32,569 nucleotides of DNA from Thermohalobaculum sediminis (GTDB lineage Bacteria; Pseudomonadota; Alphaproteobacteria; Rhodobacterales; Rhodobacteraceae): assembly GCF_023487995.1 (NCBI RefSeq), contig NZ_JAMFKN010000015.1, positions 1 through 32,569 of the forward strand. The letters are read 5' to 3'. This document shows, one piece after another, positions 24,304 through 31,489 of this stretch (position 1 is the first letter of the stretch; each line of letters begins with the position of its first letter). The translations under genes were made by a program, and so were the position numbers. The notes beneath the pieces were generated by a model that was not told the DNA's origin, searched no databases, and was given only the letters and a program-made list of their open reading frames with translations.

Positions 24304-25608
24304 TTACGCCGTGCGCTTGATCCCGGTCGCCTTCTCCAGCGCCTGGTCGAGATCGGCGATGATGTCCGCCGGGTCCTCGATGCCGATCGAAAGGCGGACC
24401 ACCCCGTCGCCCGCCCCCGCCGCCGCCCGCTGCTCGGGCGAAAGCTGGCGATGCGTGGTCGAGGCCGAGTGGATGATCAGCGAACGCGCATCGCCGAGAT
24501 TGGCGACATGGCTGAAGATCTCGACCGCATCGACCATCTTCACACAGGCGTCGTAGCCGCCCTTGAGCTCGATCGTGAACAGCGCGCCCGCGCCCTTCGG
24601 GTAGAGCCTGCGCACCCGCCGGTAATAGGGCGACGACTTGAGCCCGGCATAGGTGACCGCCGCGATGCGCGGGTCGGCCTCCAGCCAGTCGGCCACGCGC
24701 CGCGCGTTCGCCACGTGCCGCCCCATCCGCAGACTCAGCGTCTCGATGCCCAGAAGCGTGATGAAGGCGTTCTGCGGGCTCTGGCACATGCCGAGGTCGC
24801 GCAGGCCCACCGCGTGACCGTGCAGCGTGTAGGCGAGCGGCCCGAAGGTCTCGTGGAACCTCAGCCCGTGATAGGCCGGCTCGGGCTCGGACAGCGAGGG
24901 GAACTTGCCTGCGGCCGTCCAGTCGAACTTGCCGGAATCGACCACCGCTCCGCCCATCACGGTGCCGTTGCCCGAGAGATACTTGGTGGTCGAATGCACG
25001 ACGATGGTCGCGCCCTGCTCTATCGGCCGGCACAGATAGGGGGTGGCCGTGGTGTTGTCGACGATCAGGGGCACGCCCTTCTTCTCGGCTACGGCCGCGA
25101 TCTTCGGAATGTCGGCGACGTGGCCGCCGGGGTTCGCGATCGACTCGCAGAAGATCGCTTTCGTGCGTTTGGTGCAGGCCTTGGCGATCTCGCCCGGCTT
25201 GTCGATGTCGACGAACTTCGCCTCCCACCCGAAGCGGCGGATGGTCTGGCTGAACTGCGTGACGGTGCCGCCATAGAGCCGGTTCGACACCACGATGTTG
25301 TCGCCCGGCCCCATCAGCGGGAACAGCGCCATGATCTGCGCCGCATGGCCCGACGAGGTGGCCACGGCGCCCACGCCGCCTTCCAGCGTCGCAATCCGCT
25401 CCTGCAGCACCGCGACCGTGGGGTTGGTGAGGCGCGAATAGATGAAGCCCACTTCCTGCAGGTTGAACAGCGCCGCCGCGTGCTCGGCGTCGCGGAAGAC
25501 ATAGGCGGTCGTCTGGTAGATCGGCGTCTGGCGCGCCCCGGTCGCGGGGTCCGGCCGCGCGCCTGCGTGGATCTGGAGCGTGTCGAAGCCGTAGCTGCGT
25601 TCGGTCAT
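24304..25608 (-). CDS. metY: O-acetylhomoserine sulfhydrylase (MetY)
   Basis: A 434-residue PLP enzyme of the Cys/Met metabolism family that makes homocysteine from O-acetylhomoserine and sulfide. The start at 25608 (MTERSYGFDTLQIHAG) follows GGGGGAA; the frame is open upstream for another 80 codons without a start of quality. Visible motifs are FIYSRLTNPTVAVLQER, AVATSSGHAAQIMALF, PLIVDNTTATPYLC, the PLP lysine in HSTTKYLSGNG (about Lys209), HGLRFHETFGPLAYTLHGHA and HVANLGDARSLIIHSASTTH. Length matches MetY rather than the shorter MetB/MetC. It is downstream of the CoA-binding and ABM genes on the same strand, with a 104-base gap. Confidence 0.92.
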   Translation of the reverse strand: MTERSYGFDTLQIHAGARPDPATGARQTPIYQTTAYVFRDAEHAAALFNLQEVGFIYSRLTNPTVAVLQERIATLEGGVGAVATSSGHAAQIMALFPLMGPGDNIVVSNRLYGGTVTQFSQTIRRFGWEAKFVDIDKPGEIAKACTKRTKAIFCESIANPGGHVADIPKIAAVAEKKGVPLIVDNTTATPYLCRPIEQGATIVVHSTTKYLSGNGTVMGGAVVDSGKFDWTAAGKFPSLSEPEPAYHGLRFHETFGPLAYTLHGHAVGLRDLGMCQSPQNAFITLLGIETLSLRMGRHVANARRVADWLEADPRIAAVTYAGLKSSPYYRRVRRLYPKGAGALFTIELKGGYDACVKMVDAVEIFSHVANLGDARSLIIHSASTTHRQLSPEQRAAAGAGDGVVRLSIGIEDPADIIADLDQALEKATGIKRTA

Positions 25609-25712
25609 GGTCGTTCCCCCGATGCTGGTCCGGGCGCCATGCATATCGCGCCGCCGCACGAAGTTACAGACGGGATTTGGCACCCCAGCGGCATCGGTGG
25701 CGGGCCGGGGCT

Positions 25713-26021
25713 TCAGGCTCCCTCGACCGGCTCGTAGCCCTCGAACTCGGGCGGGCCCAGGTAGAGGCCGCGACTGTCGCCCGCCTGCGCATGGGCCCGG
25801 CGGAACGCCTCGGAACGCGTCCAGGCCTCGAAGGCAGCGCGGCTTTCCCACACCGAATGCGAGCAGTAGAGCGAATGGGCGTCCGTACGCGGCCCGCGCA
25901 GCAGGTGGAACGACCGGAAGCCGGGCACCGCTTCGAGATGCGACTTGCGCCCGGTCCAGATCGCCTCGAACTCGGCCTCGCGGCCGGGCACGATGCGGAA
26001 GCGGTTCATCGCGACGAACAT
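25713..26021 (-). CDS. ABM-domain (antibiotic biosynthesis monooxygenase-type) protein
   Basis: A 102-residue dimeric alpha/beta-barrel protein of the ABM family. NRFRIVPGREAEFEAIWTGR, VPGFRSFHLLRGPRTDAHSL and VWESRAAFEAWTRSEAFRRA are the characteristic pieces. Relatives include quinone-forming monooxygenases and IsdG/HmuQ-type haem-degrading enzymes; a conserved proximal His is not obvious enough here to claim haem degradation. The ATG at 26021 follows a G-rich site and begins 13 bases after the CoA-binding gene. It lies between that gene and metY. Confidence 0.85.
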   Translation of the reverse strand: MFVAMNRFRIVPGREAEFEAIWTGRKSHLEAVPGFRSFHLLRGPRTDAHSLYCSHSVWESRAAFEAWTRSEAFRRAHAQAGDSRGLYLGPPEFEGYEPVEGA

Positions 26022-26034
26022 CGCCCCCCCGACC

Positions 26035-26529
26035 TCAGCGCAGGCGCGACGAGAGCACGCCGGAATTGATCCCGCCCCAGCTCAACTCGCCCCACAGGCG
26101 CTGGTATTCCATCTTGGGGCACCGGTCCATGATGACCGTCAGCCCCTTTGCCTCGGCCCGCGCGGCGGCGGCATGGTCGATCACGCCGATCTGCATCCAG
26201 ATCGTCTTCAGGCCGCGGTCCAGGAGAACCTCGATCGCCTCGTCCACCACCGCGCCCGCCTCGGACGAGCGGCGGAAGATGTCCACCATGTCGATCGGGT
26301 CGTTCTCGCGCGGGATGGCGGCAAGGCTCTCGATCACGGTCTCGCCAAAGGCGGTCTGCCCGGCATAGCGCGGGTTCACCGGGATCACCTTGTAGCCCTT
26401 GAGCTTGAGATACCGCGCGACGTAGAAGCTTGGCCGCACCTCGTTGAGCGAGACGCCGACCGTGGCGATGGTTCTGGTGCCCGTCAGCACCTCGCGCAGA
26501 TGCTCATGCGTGTAGCTCAGTTCTGGCAT
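26035..26529 (-). CDS. CoA-binding domain protein (YccU type)
   Basis: A 164-residue single-domain protein with the succinyl-CoA-synthetase-like CoA-binding Rossmann fold. Motifs are TRTIATVGVSLNEVRPSFYV, VARYLKLKGYKVIPVNPRY, the acidic segment IDMVDIFRRSSEAGAVVDEA, and GLKTIWMQIGVIDHAAAARA. The conserved cysteine is in VIMDRCPKMEYQRL. In Rhodobacterales such genes commonly precede metY, which suggests a sulfur-amino-acid link, perhaps sensing or supply of an acyl-CoA. The gene begins about 36 bases after the terminator-like hairpin at 26565 on its own transcript, so its expression may depend on read-through of that hairpin. Confidence 0.87.
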   Translation of the reverse strand: MPELSYTHEHLREVLTGTRTIATVGVSLNEVRPSFYVARYLKLKGYKVIPVNPRYAGQTAFGETVIESLAAIPRENDPIDMVDIFRRSSEAGAVVDEAIEVLLDRGLKTIWMQIGVIDHAAAARAEAKGLTVIMDRCPKMEYQRLWGELSWGGINSGVLSSRLR

Positions 26530-26564
26530 AACCCGATCCCGCGCCGCGGCGCCCCAGCGACGAT

Positions 26565-26608
26565 AAAAAAGTCCGCCGGCTTACCTTTTGGGGAGAAGAC
26601 CGGCGGAC
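26565..26608 (-). terminator. Strong intrinsic terminator
   Basis: On the minus strand the arm GTCCGCCGG (26608-26600) pairs perfectly with CCGGCGGAC (26579-26571) across a 20-base loop and is followed directly by six T (26570-26565). This is a textbook rho-independent terminator. It stands between rlmB and the CoA-binding gene, so it either ends an upstream small transcript or acts as an attenuator in the leader of the CoA-binding/ABM/metY genes. Confidence 0.8.
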
Positions 26609-26666
26609 ATCAAGTCGGAACGAGGGACAGTGAGTGTCGGAGCGGGGTGTTCAGATCCGCTCCCAT
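26565..26666 (-). ncRNA. Candidate structured leader or small RNA with tiny ORFs
   Basis: Upstream of the terminator is a second hairpin, GGAGCGG (26663-26657) pairing with CCGCTCC (26645-26639). Two minute frames fill the segment: MGADLNTPLRHSLSLVPT (26666-26610) and, overlapping its stop by TGATG, MSAGLLPKR (26610-26581). The latter covers the left arm and loop of the terminator. A ribosome on the second frame would melt the hairpin, which is what a translation-dependent attenuator needs. Neither frame has a good ribosome site, and the promoter is unclear, so an independent small RNA is equally possible. It matches no riboswitch I know. Confidence 0.4.
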
Positions 26667-26776
26667 TAACAATATGGGACGAGCGCGAAGATTCCGTAAC
26701 CCTCTGTCGCAATGTCGTGAGGAATTTTTTCCCGCCTGCCGGATTGGCTCTGCACAGGGCGGATGCAACCTGCCTT

Positions 26777-27622
26777 TCAGCCGCGCATCGCCGCCAGGTG
26801 AAGCGCGACCGCGGCCGCATTCGACACGTTGAGCGAGGCGAAATCCCGCGCCGCCGTGATTCGCGCGAGGCTGTCGCAAAGCTCGCGCGTCCGCGGCCTC
26901 AGTCCCGGCCCCTCGGCACCCAGGACCAGCCCGAGCGGCTGCCCCCGGCTTGCCGCCACTGCCGCGTCGAGCGTGGCCTCGGCCGCGCCGTCGAGACCGA
27001 TCAGCACATAGCCGAGGCCGCGCAACTCCTCCATCGCGTCGCCAAGATTGCGCACCCTCAGATACGGCTGGCGCTCGAGCGCGCCCGAGGCCGACTTGGC
27101 CAGCGCCCCCGTCTCCGGGGCCGCGTGATGGCGCGGCGCGATCACCGCCCGCGCGCCGAACACCTCGGCCGAGCGCAGGATCGCGCCGACATTGTGCGGA
27201 TCGGTCACGCGGTCCAGCAGCACCACCACCGGCGCAGGGTCCGCGGCGTGCGGGCGGCACAGCCCGTCGAGCCGGCCCCAGTCCAGCGGCTCGGCCTCGA
27301 GCGCCGCGCCCTGGTGCACAGATTGCGGGTCGAGCGGCGCCGGAAAGCGCCGCGGGTCCGCGATCTCGGGCGTCATGCCCGAGGTCTCGACCGCCTCGCC
27401 CAGCCGCTCGCGGGCGTTGGGCGTCAGGATCAGCCGTCGCCGCGCGCGCGCGGCGTTGAGGAGCGCGTCCCGCACGGCGTGAATGCCGAAGAGCCAAACC
27501 GTCTCGGCATCCCCCCCGCGCATCGCGTGCCGGCCCCGCGAGCCGCCGCCAGCCGGACCTCCACCGCCGCCGGGTTGCCGCCGGCCGCGGGGCTTCGATG
27601 GGGTCGGGCGCTCGGCTGGCAT
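26777..27622 (-). CDS. rlmB: RlmB-type 23S rRNA 2'-O-methyltransferase (SPOUT)
   Basis: A 281-residue SpoU/TrmH-family methyltransferase, probably the enzyme for 2'-O-methylation of guanosine 2251 in 23S rRNA. The N-terminal about 35 residues are a basic, Gly/Pro-rich tail. The substrate-binding domain begins at VWLFGIHAVRDALLN. The SPOUT knot motifs are all present: motif 1 in VTDPHNVGAILRSAEVFGAR, motif 2 in LGLVLGAEGPGLRPRTRELC and motif 3 in ARDFASLNVSNAAAVALH. It is divergent from tRNA-Tyr, which has its own promoter 158 bases from the rlmB start. The start could be a little further in, but the basic tail is common in this group. Confidence 0.9.
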   Translation of the reverse strand: MPAERPTPSKPRGRRQPGGGGGPAGGGSRGRHAMRGGDAETVWLFGIHAVRDALLNAARARRRLILTPNARERLGEAVETSGMTPEIADPRRFPAPLDPQSVHQGAALEAEPLDWGRLDGLCRPHAADPAPVVVLLDRVTDPHNVGAILRSAEVFGARAVIAPRHHAAPETGALAKSASGALERQPYLRVRNLGDAMEELRGLGYVLIGLDGAAEATLDAAVAASRGQPLGLVLGAEGPGLRPRTRELCDSLARITAARDFASLNVSNAAAVALHLAAMRG

Positions 27623-27779
27623 GGTCTGGCCCCTGCTTGGACGCTGCGCGGCATCCTATGCGCGATCCGCATCCGCGGCGCAACACGCCTTGGGCGGCAA
27701 AGCCCGCAACCCCGCCAAGATCGCCGCAACGTAGCCCCGGCCGGGCCCCGCGCGATCGCACCGGGCTCCAAATCCCCCG

Positions 27780-27809
27780 TTGACACGCCGCACCAACGCA
27801 TCCTACACC
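27780..27809 (+). promoter_or_regulatory. Promoter of tRNA-Tyr
   Basis: A perfect -35 box TTGACA (27780-27785) is followed after 18 bases by TACACC (27804-27809); a 17-base spacing gives CTACAC instead. Transcription would begin near 27816, about 38 bases before the tRNA. Perfect -35 boxes with weak -10 boxes are usual for alphaproteobacterial tRNA promoters. Confidence 0.65.
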
Positions 27810-27853
27810 CGCGCCCGTCACCGCATGACGCCGGGCGCCCCGCGCGCCCCCTT

Positions 27854-27939
27854 GGAGGGGTGGCAGAGCGGTCAAATGCAACGGACTGTAAATCCGTCGG
27901 GGTAACCCTACGCTGGTTCGAATCCAGCCCCCTCCACCA
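27854..27939 (+). tRNA. tRNA-Tyr (GTA)
   Basis: An 86-base tRNA with encoded CCA and the long variable arm of tRNA-Tyr. The acceptor stem GGAGGGG pairs with CCCCTCC. The anticodon arm GACTGTAAATC gives anticodon GTA. The T loop reads GGTTCGAATCC. Its 3' end opens into an AT-richer segment with an hsdM fragment, so it is another likely insertion site. Confidence 0.97.
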
Positions 27940-28028
27940 CCTTCTCCTGACAAGTGTAAACGCCTGTCGAAACTCAGCTTTCCTATGCCGACCTGCACGA
28001 AATGAGCCGGCGCGTCGTAATCGGTTCG

Positions 28029-28228
28029 TCAAGGATTGCGCCCGCCAGGGTCGTCGGACAAGGCGTGGCGCTTCGAGATCATGTGCATCGGGAACAGCAA
28101 CCCCCCTCGTTGATGTTCGACAGGCCTGGACCGAAGCGGTCGCCGAAGCCGAGCTGGTTGTGTTCCTTCCAGACGGCGTCCGCCTGCGACTTCCGCTCGA
28201 CGCCGAAGGGCGGGTTTGACGAAACCTC
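28029..28228 (-). pseudogene. Fragment of a type I restriction HsdM methylase
   Basis: On the minus strand a frame beginning at about 28228 reads VSSNPPFGVERKSQADAV and then WKEHNQLGFGDRFGPGLSNI. This is the methylase motif IV (NPPF) and following segment of HsdM, where intact proteins have NPPFGVEWK, then GRFGAGLPRINDG. In the G run around 28105 the frame shifts by one base and continues as LLFPMHMISKRHALSD, the HsdM LQHMISK region, to a stop at 28029. Both ends of the roughly 500-residue gene are missing. No hsdS or hsdR piece is recognisable nearby. It lies 90 bases past tRNA-Tyr, as expected for a decayed tRNA-linked island. Confidence 0.8.
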
Positions 28229-28399
28229 GACCTAATGTTGAAAGAGGCATTCGTAAGGATCCGGGGACCAATTCTCTGCCCTGTTTTTAGCCTCCGCCAT
28301 GTCCCGCTCTGACATGCGATCAAGCGTTCTCTGTCTTAAGGATTCCACACCAGAAATATCGTACCACAGAAATGCTTTCACGTTATCAGGTTCTACAAT
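28229..28399. other. AT-rich spacer between island remnants
   Basis: A short AT-richer stretch joining the hsdM fragment and the end of the lipoprotein gene. No gene, tRNA or insertion-sequence end is recognisable. It probably marks a deletion junction. Confidence 0.35.
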
Positions 28400-28864
28400 T
28401 CAAGCACTCGCCCATTCCTTTTCCACAATAGGCTCAAAAATTCTCCCCATATACTCTTGGGATTTTTGGCTTCCAAGGCTCGCGTGCAAGCATATATGCT
28501 CAAAGCTCTCCTTTGATTTTTGAATTTCCATGACCTTCGGATACCAGACTTCAACTCGCTCAACGCGCTCTGGACGATCTCTGTCGTCAAAGGAGACGAG
28601 GTACGATGTGGTTCGGTTGGAAAGCTCTCTCAAAATCAGGTCAGGGCCCAAGAATATCATCGCCGCCCCAAGCGTATATCCCACTCCGTAACCGACACTT
28701 CCAGGAACATCATAGTCTATTTTTACTTTGTAATGATACCAATCACCGGACAAAGTTTCGAATACGTTGGCGGGAGATCCAAATTCTCTCTCAATTTCAT
28801 TACGGGTTAAATGTGATAATTCTGGAAGCTTATCTACAGCGCAGCCTGAAAGACCTGCAATCAC
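28400..28864 (-). pseudogene. BamE/SmpA-like lipoprotein gene with truncated 5' end
   Basis: The frame holds a lipobox (IAGLSGC, then AVDK) followed by LSHLTRNEIEREFGSPANVF and YLVSFDDRDRPERVERVEVW, a BamE/SmpA/OmlA-like pattern of a small outer-membrane lipoprotein. A glycine-rich helix (GYGVGYTLGAAMIFLG) sits in the middle. Only seven residues lie between the GTG at 28864 and the lipobox Cys, too few for a lipoprotein signal. An in-frame TGA sits two codons further upstream, and no ribosome site is visible. The start and charged n-region therefore appear to have been lost at a junction near 28870. The body is intact to its stop. Base composition is markedly AT-richer than the surroundings, a sign of transfer. 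Confidence 0.7.
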
Positions 28865-28940
28865 AATAAGTCAGGCTGCAGTCCGACCGCCTGAATGAAT
28901 CGACCTCATATCTGATGGTCGCTCAAAATAGCAGAGCGCT

Positions 28941-28954
28941 TTGATCTGCATCAA
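28941..28954. promoter_or_regulatory. Perfect FNR/FnrL-type box (TTGAT-N4-ATCAA)
   Basis: TTGATCTGCATCAA is an exact FNR-family palindrome. To its left is the truncated lipoprotein gene (minus strand, about 75 bases); to its right the next intact gene begins 457 bases away. It may be the relic of the lipoprotein promoter or of a deleted gene. Confidence 0.6.
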
Positions 28955-29092
28955 TCTTCTGAAATTGAGAAATTCAATGCAGCCTTTCATTCTCGACCGC
29001 CTTCTGGGAAGTGATGCGCGCCTGCCCCGAAGGACTCTGGGAGAGTCGCTGAGCGGCATAAAGGCTTTCCGTCTTCTATGTATCCCGACCTG

Positions 29093-29111
29093 CCCCCGGT
29101 AGTCCCGGGGG
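29093..29111. repeat. Seven-base perfect hairpin
   Basis: CCCCCGG, a five-base loop TAGTC, and CCGGGGG. There is no T tract on either side, so it is not an evident terminator. It lies 106 bases from the larger hairpin at 29217. Confidence 0.5.
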
Positions 29112-29216
29112 GCCAGGCTGTTCTCTCGCCTAAGCCTTGTCGTCCGAACCCTGCACGCCGCGACGCCTCAGGTCGGCAAAGGTCATCGGCCCTCCCGGCC
29201 ATTCCTCCCCGCCTCT

Positions 29217-29260
29217 CCGCGCACCGGACTCGGCGCTCCGCGCCGTTCTCCGGCACGCGG
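29217..29260. repeat. Long nested hairpin of unknown origin
   Basis: Three stems nest with tiny internal loops: CCGCG with CGCGG, CCGGA with TCCGG, and CGGCGC with GCGCCG around a TCC loop, 16 base pairs in 44 bases. This may be a fold of a mobile RNA element or a dispersed palindrome. I could not match it to a known RNA family. Confidence 0.5.
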
Positions 29261-29296
29261 CTCGGCAATGTCGGGCAGGCGACTCGGGGAAGATCG

Positions 29297-29305
29297 TGGT
29301 ATGAT
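29297..29305 (+). promoter_or_regulatory. Candidate extended -10 promoter of the DUF2189 gene
   Basis: TGGTATGAT fits the extended -10 pattern TGnTATAAT with one mismatch and stands out in GC-rich DNA. No good -35 box is seen. It lies 105 bases before the DUF2189 start. Confidence 0.3.
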
Positions 29306-29410
29306 AATTTGAGTTGGATTGGCGGCCCGGGACTGCTCGGCCAACGCGTCTCAGATCGTGTGGACCATGCCAGGTCGCGGCTGCAACGGCTCGTGACCGG
29401 GAGGTTTGTC

Positions 29411-30316
29411 ATGGTCGCAACGATACGAAACCCCATCGAATGGCTTGCCGACCAGATCAGCGGCGGGTCCCATCACATCGAGGCGGCGGGCGAGAGCATC
29501 GGCGGCGAGAAGGGCGAGGTGGCGCTGGAGGATATCCGTATCCGCCGCATCGAGATCGCGGACCTGCGCGACGCGGTTCGCGCCGGGATTGCGGATCTCG
29601 GGGCCTGCAGGACGGATATTGCCTTCCTCAGCGTGCTCTATCCCGTCGTCGGGCTGCTTCTGACCTACTACGCCTTCCACCAGGACGTTCTGCACTTGCT
29701 GTTCCCGATGATGGCGGGATTCGCGCTTTTGGGGCCGTTGGCGGCCGTCGGGCTCTACGAACTCAGCCGCCGGCGCGAGATGGGCGAAGCCCCGGATTGG
29801 CGGAACGCCTTCTCGGTGATCGCGTCGCCGTCATTCGGTGCGATCTTCGTGCTCGGCCTTCTCCTCGTCGGGCTGTTCGTCGTCTGGCTGATCGCCGCGC
29901 AGATCGTCTACGTCCTGACGCTGGGGCCCGCGCCGCCCACCTCGCTGGCCAGCTTCGCGCGGGACGTCCTGACGACCCAGGCGGGCTGGGCGATGATCGT
30001 GATCGGCCTTGCGGTCGGCTTCGTCTTCGCGGCCGTCGTGCTCGCGGGCAGCGTCGTCTCGTTCCCGCTTCTGGTCGACCGGCATGTGGGCGCGCCTGCG
30101 GCGATCGTGGTCTCGCTTCGCGTCACCGCGAAGAACCCGCGGACGGTCGCGGCCTGGGGCCTGCTCGTCGCGGCTGCACTGGTGGTGGGGACGATCCCGG
30201 TCTTTCTGGGTCTCGTGGTGATCCTGCCGATCCTCGGCCACGCGACCTGGCACCTGTATCGGCGCGCGGTCGGCCACGAAACGGACATCGCGCCGGTTCG
30301 CAAGGGCGCGCGCTGA
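29411..30316 (+). CDS. DUF2189 family membrane protein
   Basis: A 301-residue inner-membrane protein of the DUF2189 family. The ATG at 29411 has GGGAGG seven bases upstream; the open frame before it is intergenic. About 75 soluble N-terminal residues (IRIRRIEIADLRDAVRAGIA) precede six hydrophobic segments, the first two being AFLSVLYPVVGLLLTYY and LLFPMMAGFALLGPLAAVGL. Then comes the family loop YELSRRREMGEAPDWRNAF. A second pair begins GAIFVLGLLLVGLFVVWLI. The C-terminal helix pair includes ILPILGHATWHLYRRAV, a conserved ending. The function of the family is unknown. Confidence 0.9.
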   Translation: MVATIRNPIEWLADQISGGSHHIEAAGESIGGEKGEVALEDIRIRRIEIADLRDAVRAGIADLGACRTDIAFLSVLYPVVGLLLTYYAFHQDVLHLLFPMMAGFALLGPLAAVGLYELSRRREMGEAPDWRNAFSVIASPSFGAIFVLGLLLVGLFVVWLIAAQIVYVLTLGPAPPTSLASFARDVLTTQAGWAMIVIGLAVGFVFAAVVLAGSVVSFPLLVDRHVGAPAAIVVSLRVTAKNPRTVAAWGLLVAAALVVGTIPVFLGLVVILPILGHATWHLYRRAVGHETDIAPVRKGAR

Positions 30317-30532
30317 TCGGCGTCACCCGCGCCACGGGGAGCCGCGACCCGTGCGGACAAGCGGATCTCTCGCGAAACCACAGCGCTCGCGCAGATCCGG
30401 CGGCGCGGGAGTGATTGTTGCCGCCTCGTGAAAAGACCATCCGAGATCCCTGAGCTTTCGGCACGCATTGTCACCGAGTAAGCTCAAACCCTATCGCCAT
30501 TGACATGCCGGGCCGGGCCGGGGAAGGGACGC

Positions 30533-31465
30533 ATGATCCGTGTCATCAGGGGGCTGCACCACGTCACCGCGCTGGCGGCCGACGCGCGGGCCAACAACCA
30601 GTTCTTCACCGGCGTGCTGGGACTGCGCCGCGTCAAGAAGACGGTGAATTTCGACGCGCCGCAGGTCTACCACCTCTATTACGGCGACGAGACCGGAGCG
30701 CCCGGGACGGTGATGACGCATTTTCCGTTCCCCGGCATGGCCCGCGGCCGCCGCGGCGCCGGCGAGGCCGTTCTGACCGAGTTCGCCATCCCCGCCGGCG
30801 CGCTGCCCTGGTGGACGGCGCATCTGGCCGCGGCGGGCGTGACGGGGCTGCGCGAGGACGACGTGCTGGGCGACCGGCGTCTCGACTTCGATGGACCGGA
30901 CGGCGACTCGCTCGCGCTGGTCGAGGTGGCGGGTGATGTGCGCGCGCCCTGGACGGCTGATGGCGTCCCCGGGGAGGTTGCGATCCGGGGCTTCCGCGGC
31001 GTGCGGCTGCGGCTGCGCGAGGCCGAGGGCATGACCCGCCTCCTCGCGCTGATGGGCTACGCCGAGGCCGGGCGCGACGGCGCGCTGGTCCGCCACGCCC
31101 TTGCGGCCGGCAACGGCGCGCAGGTCGTCGATCTCGAGATCGATGCGACGGCGCGCGACGCGGTGCAGGGCGCGGGGTCGGTGCACCATGTCGCCTTCTC
31201 GGTCCCCGACCGCGCGGCGCAGGACGAGGTGCGCGCGGCGCTTACGGCGTCCGGCCTGCGCGTCACCGAGCCGATCGATCGCGACTATTTCCACGCGATC
31301 TACTTCCGGGCGCCGGGCGGCGTGCTGTTCGAGGTCGCGACCGACGAGCCGGGCTTCGAGCGCGACGAGGACCGCGCGCATCTGGGCGAGGCGCTCCGCC
31401 TGCCAGCGCAGCACGAGCACCTGCGGCCCTGGCTCGAAACCCACCTGCCGCCCATCGAGGGCTAA
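30533..31465 (+). CDS. Two-domain VOC protein, ring-cleaving dioxygenase type
   Basis: A 310-residue protein with two glyoxalase/VOC modules, of the type annotated as ring-cleaving dioxygenase (MhqO-like). The ATG at 30533 follows GGAAGGG; an upstream ATG at 30500 is not supported. Domain 1 begins IRGLHHVTALAADARANNQF, with a metal His in GLHHVT, and includes TVMTHFPFPG. Domain 2 holds GSVHHVAFSVPDRAAQDEVR, DRDYFHAIYFRAPGGVLFEV and the closing Glu in GVLFEVATDEPGF. The 2-His-1-Glu set for Fe(II)/Mn is therefore plausible. Substrates of the family are hydroquinone-like aromatics, but activity cannot be read from sequence alone. Confidence 0.88.
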   Translation: MIRVIRGLHHVTALAADARANNQFFTGVLGLRRVKKTVNFDAPQVYHLYYGDETGAPGTVMTHFPFPGMARGRRGAGEAVLTEFAIPAGALPWWTAHLAAAGVTGLREDDVLGDRRLDFDGPDGDSLALVEVAGDVRAPWTADGVPGEVAIRGFRGVRLRLREAEGMTRLLALMGYAEAGRDGALVRHALAAGNGAQVVDLEIDATARDAVQGAGSVHHVAFSVPDRAAQDEVRAALTASGLRVTEPIDRDYFHAIYFRAPGGVLFEVATDEPGFERDEDRAHLGEALRLPAQHEHLRPWLETHLPPIEG

Positions 31466-31489
31466 GCGCGCGCCCCGCGGCGGCGCCGC

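Larger units (their letters stand above)
28865..29410. other. Intergenic stretch with an FNR box and strong hairpins
   Basis: About 545 bases between the lipoprotein remnant and the DUF2189 gene. It begins AT-rich, carries a perfect FNR-type box, then becomes GC-rich and hairpin-rich from about 29090 to 29270, and ends with a possible promoter. Frames on either strand lack recognisable products. Confidence 0.5.

Noticed and set aside
29161-29300. Group II intron remnant on the minus strand
   Set aside because: The GAGCCGCGTG start and nested hairpin are reminiscent, but no domain V match and no reverse transcriptase fragment could be found.
30499-30504. Perfect TTGACA before the VOC gene
   Set aside because: It lies only about 30 bases from the start codon, and no -10 box at the correct distance is possible before the ribosome site.
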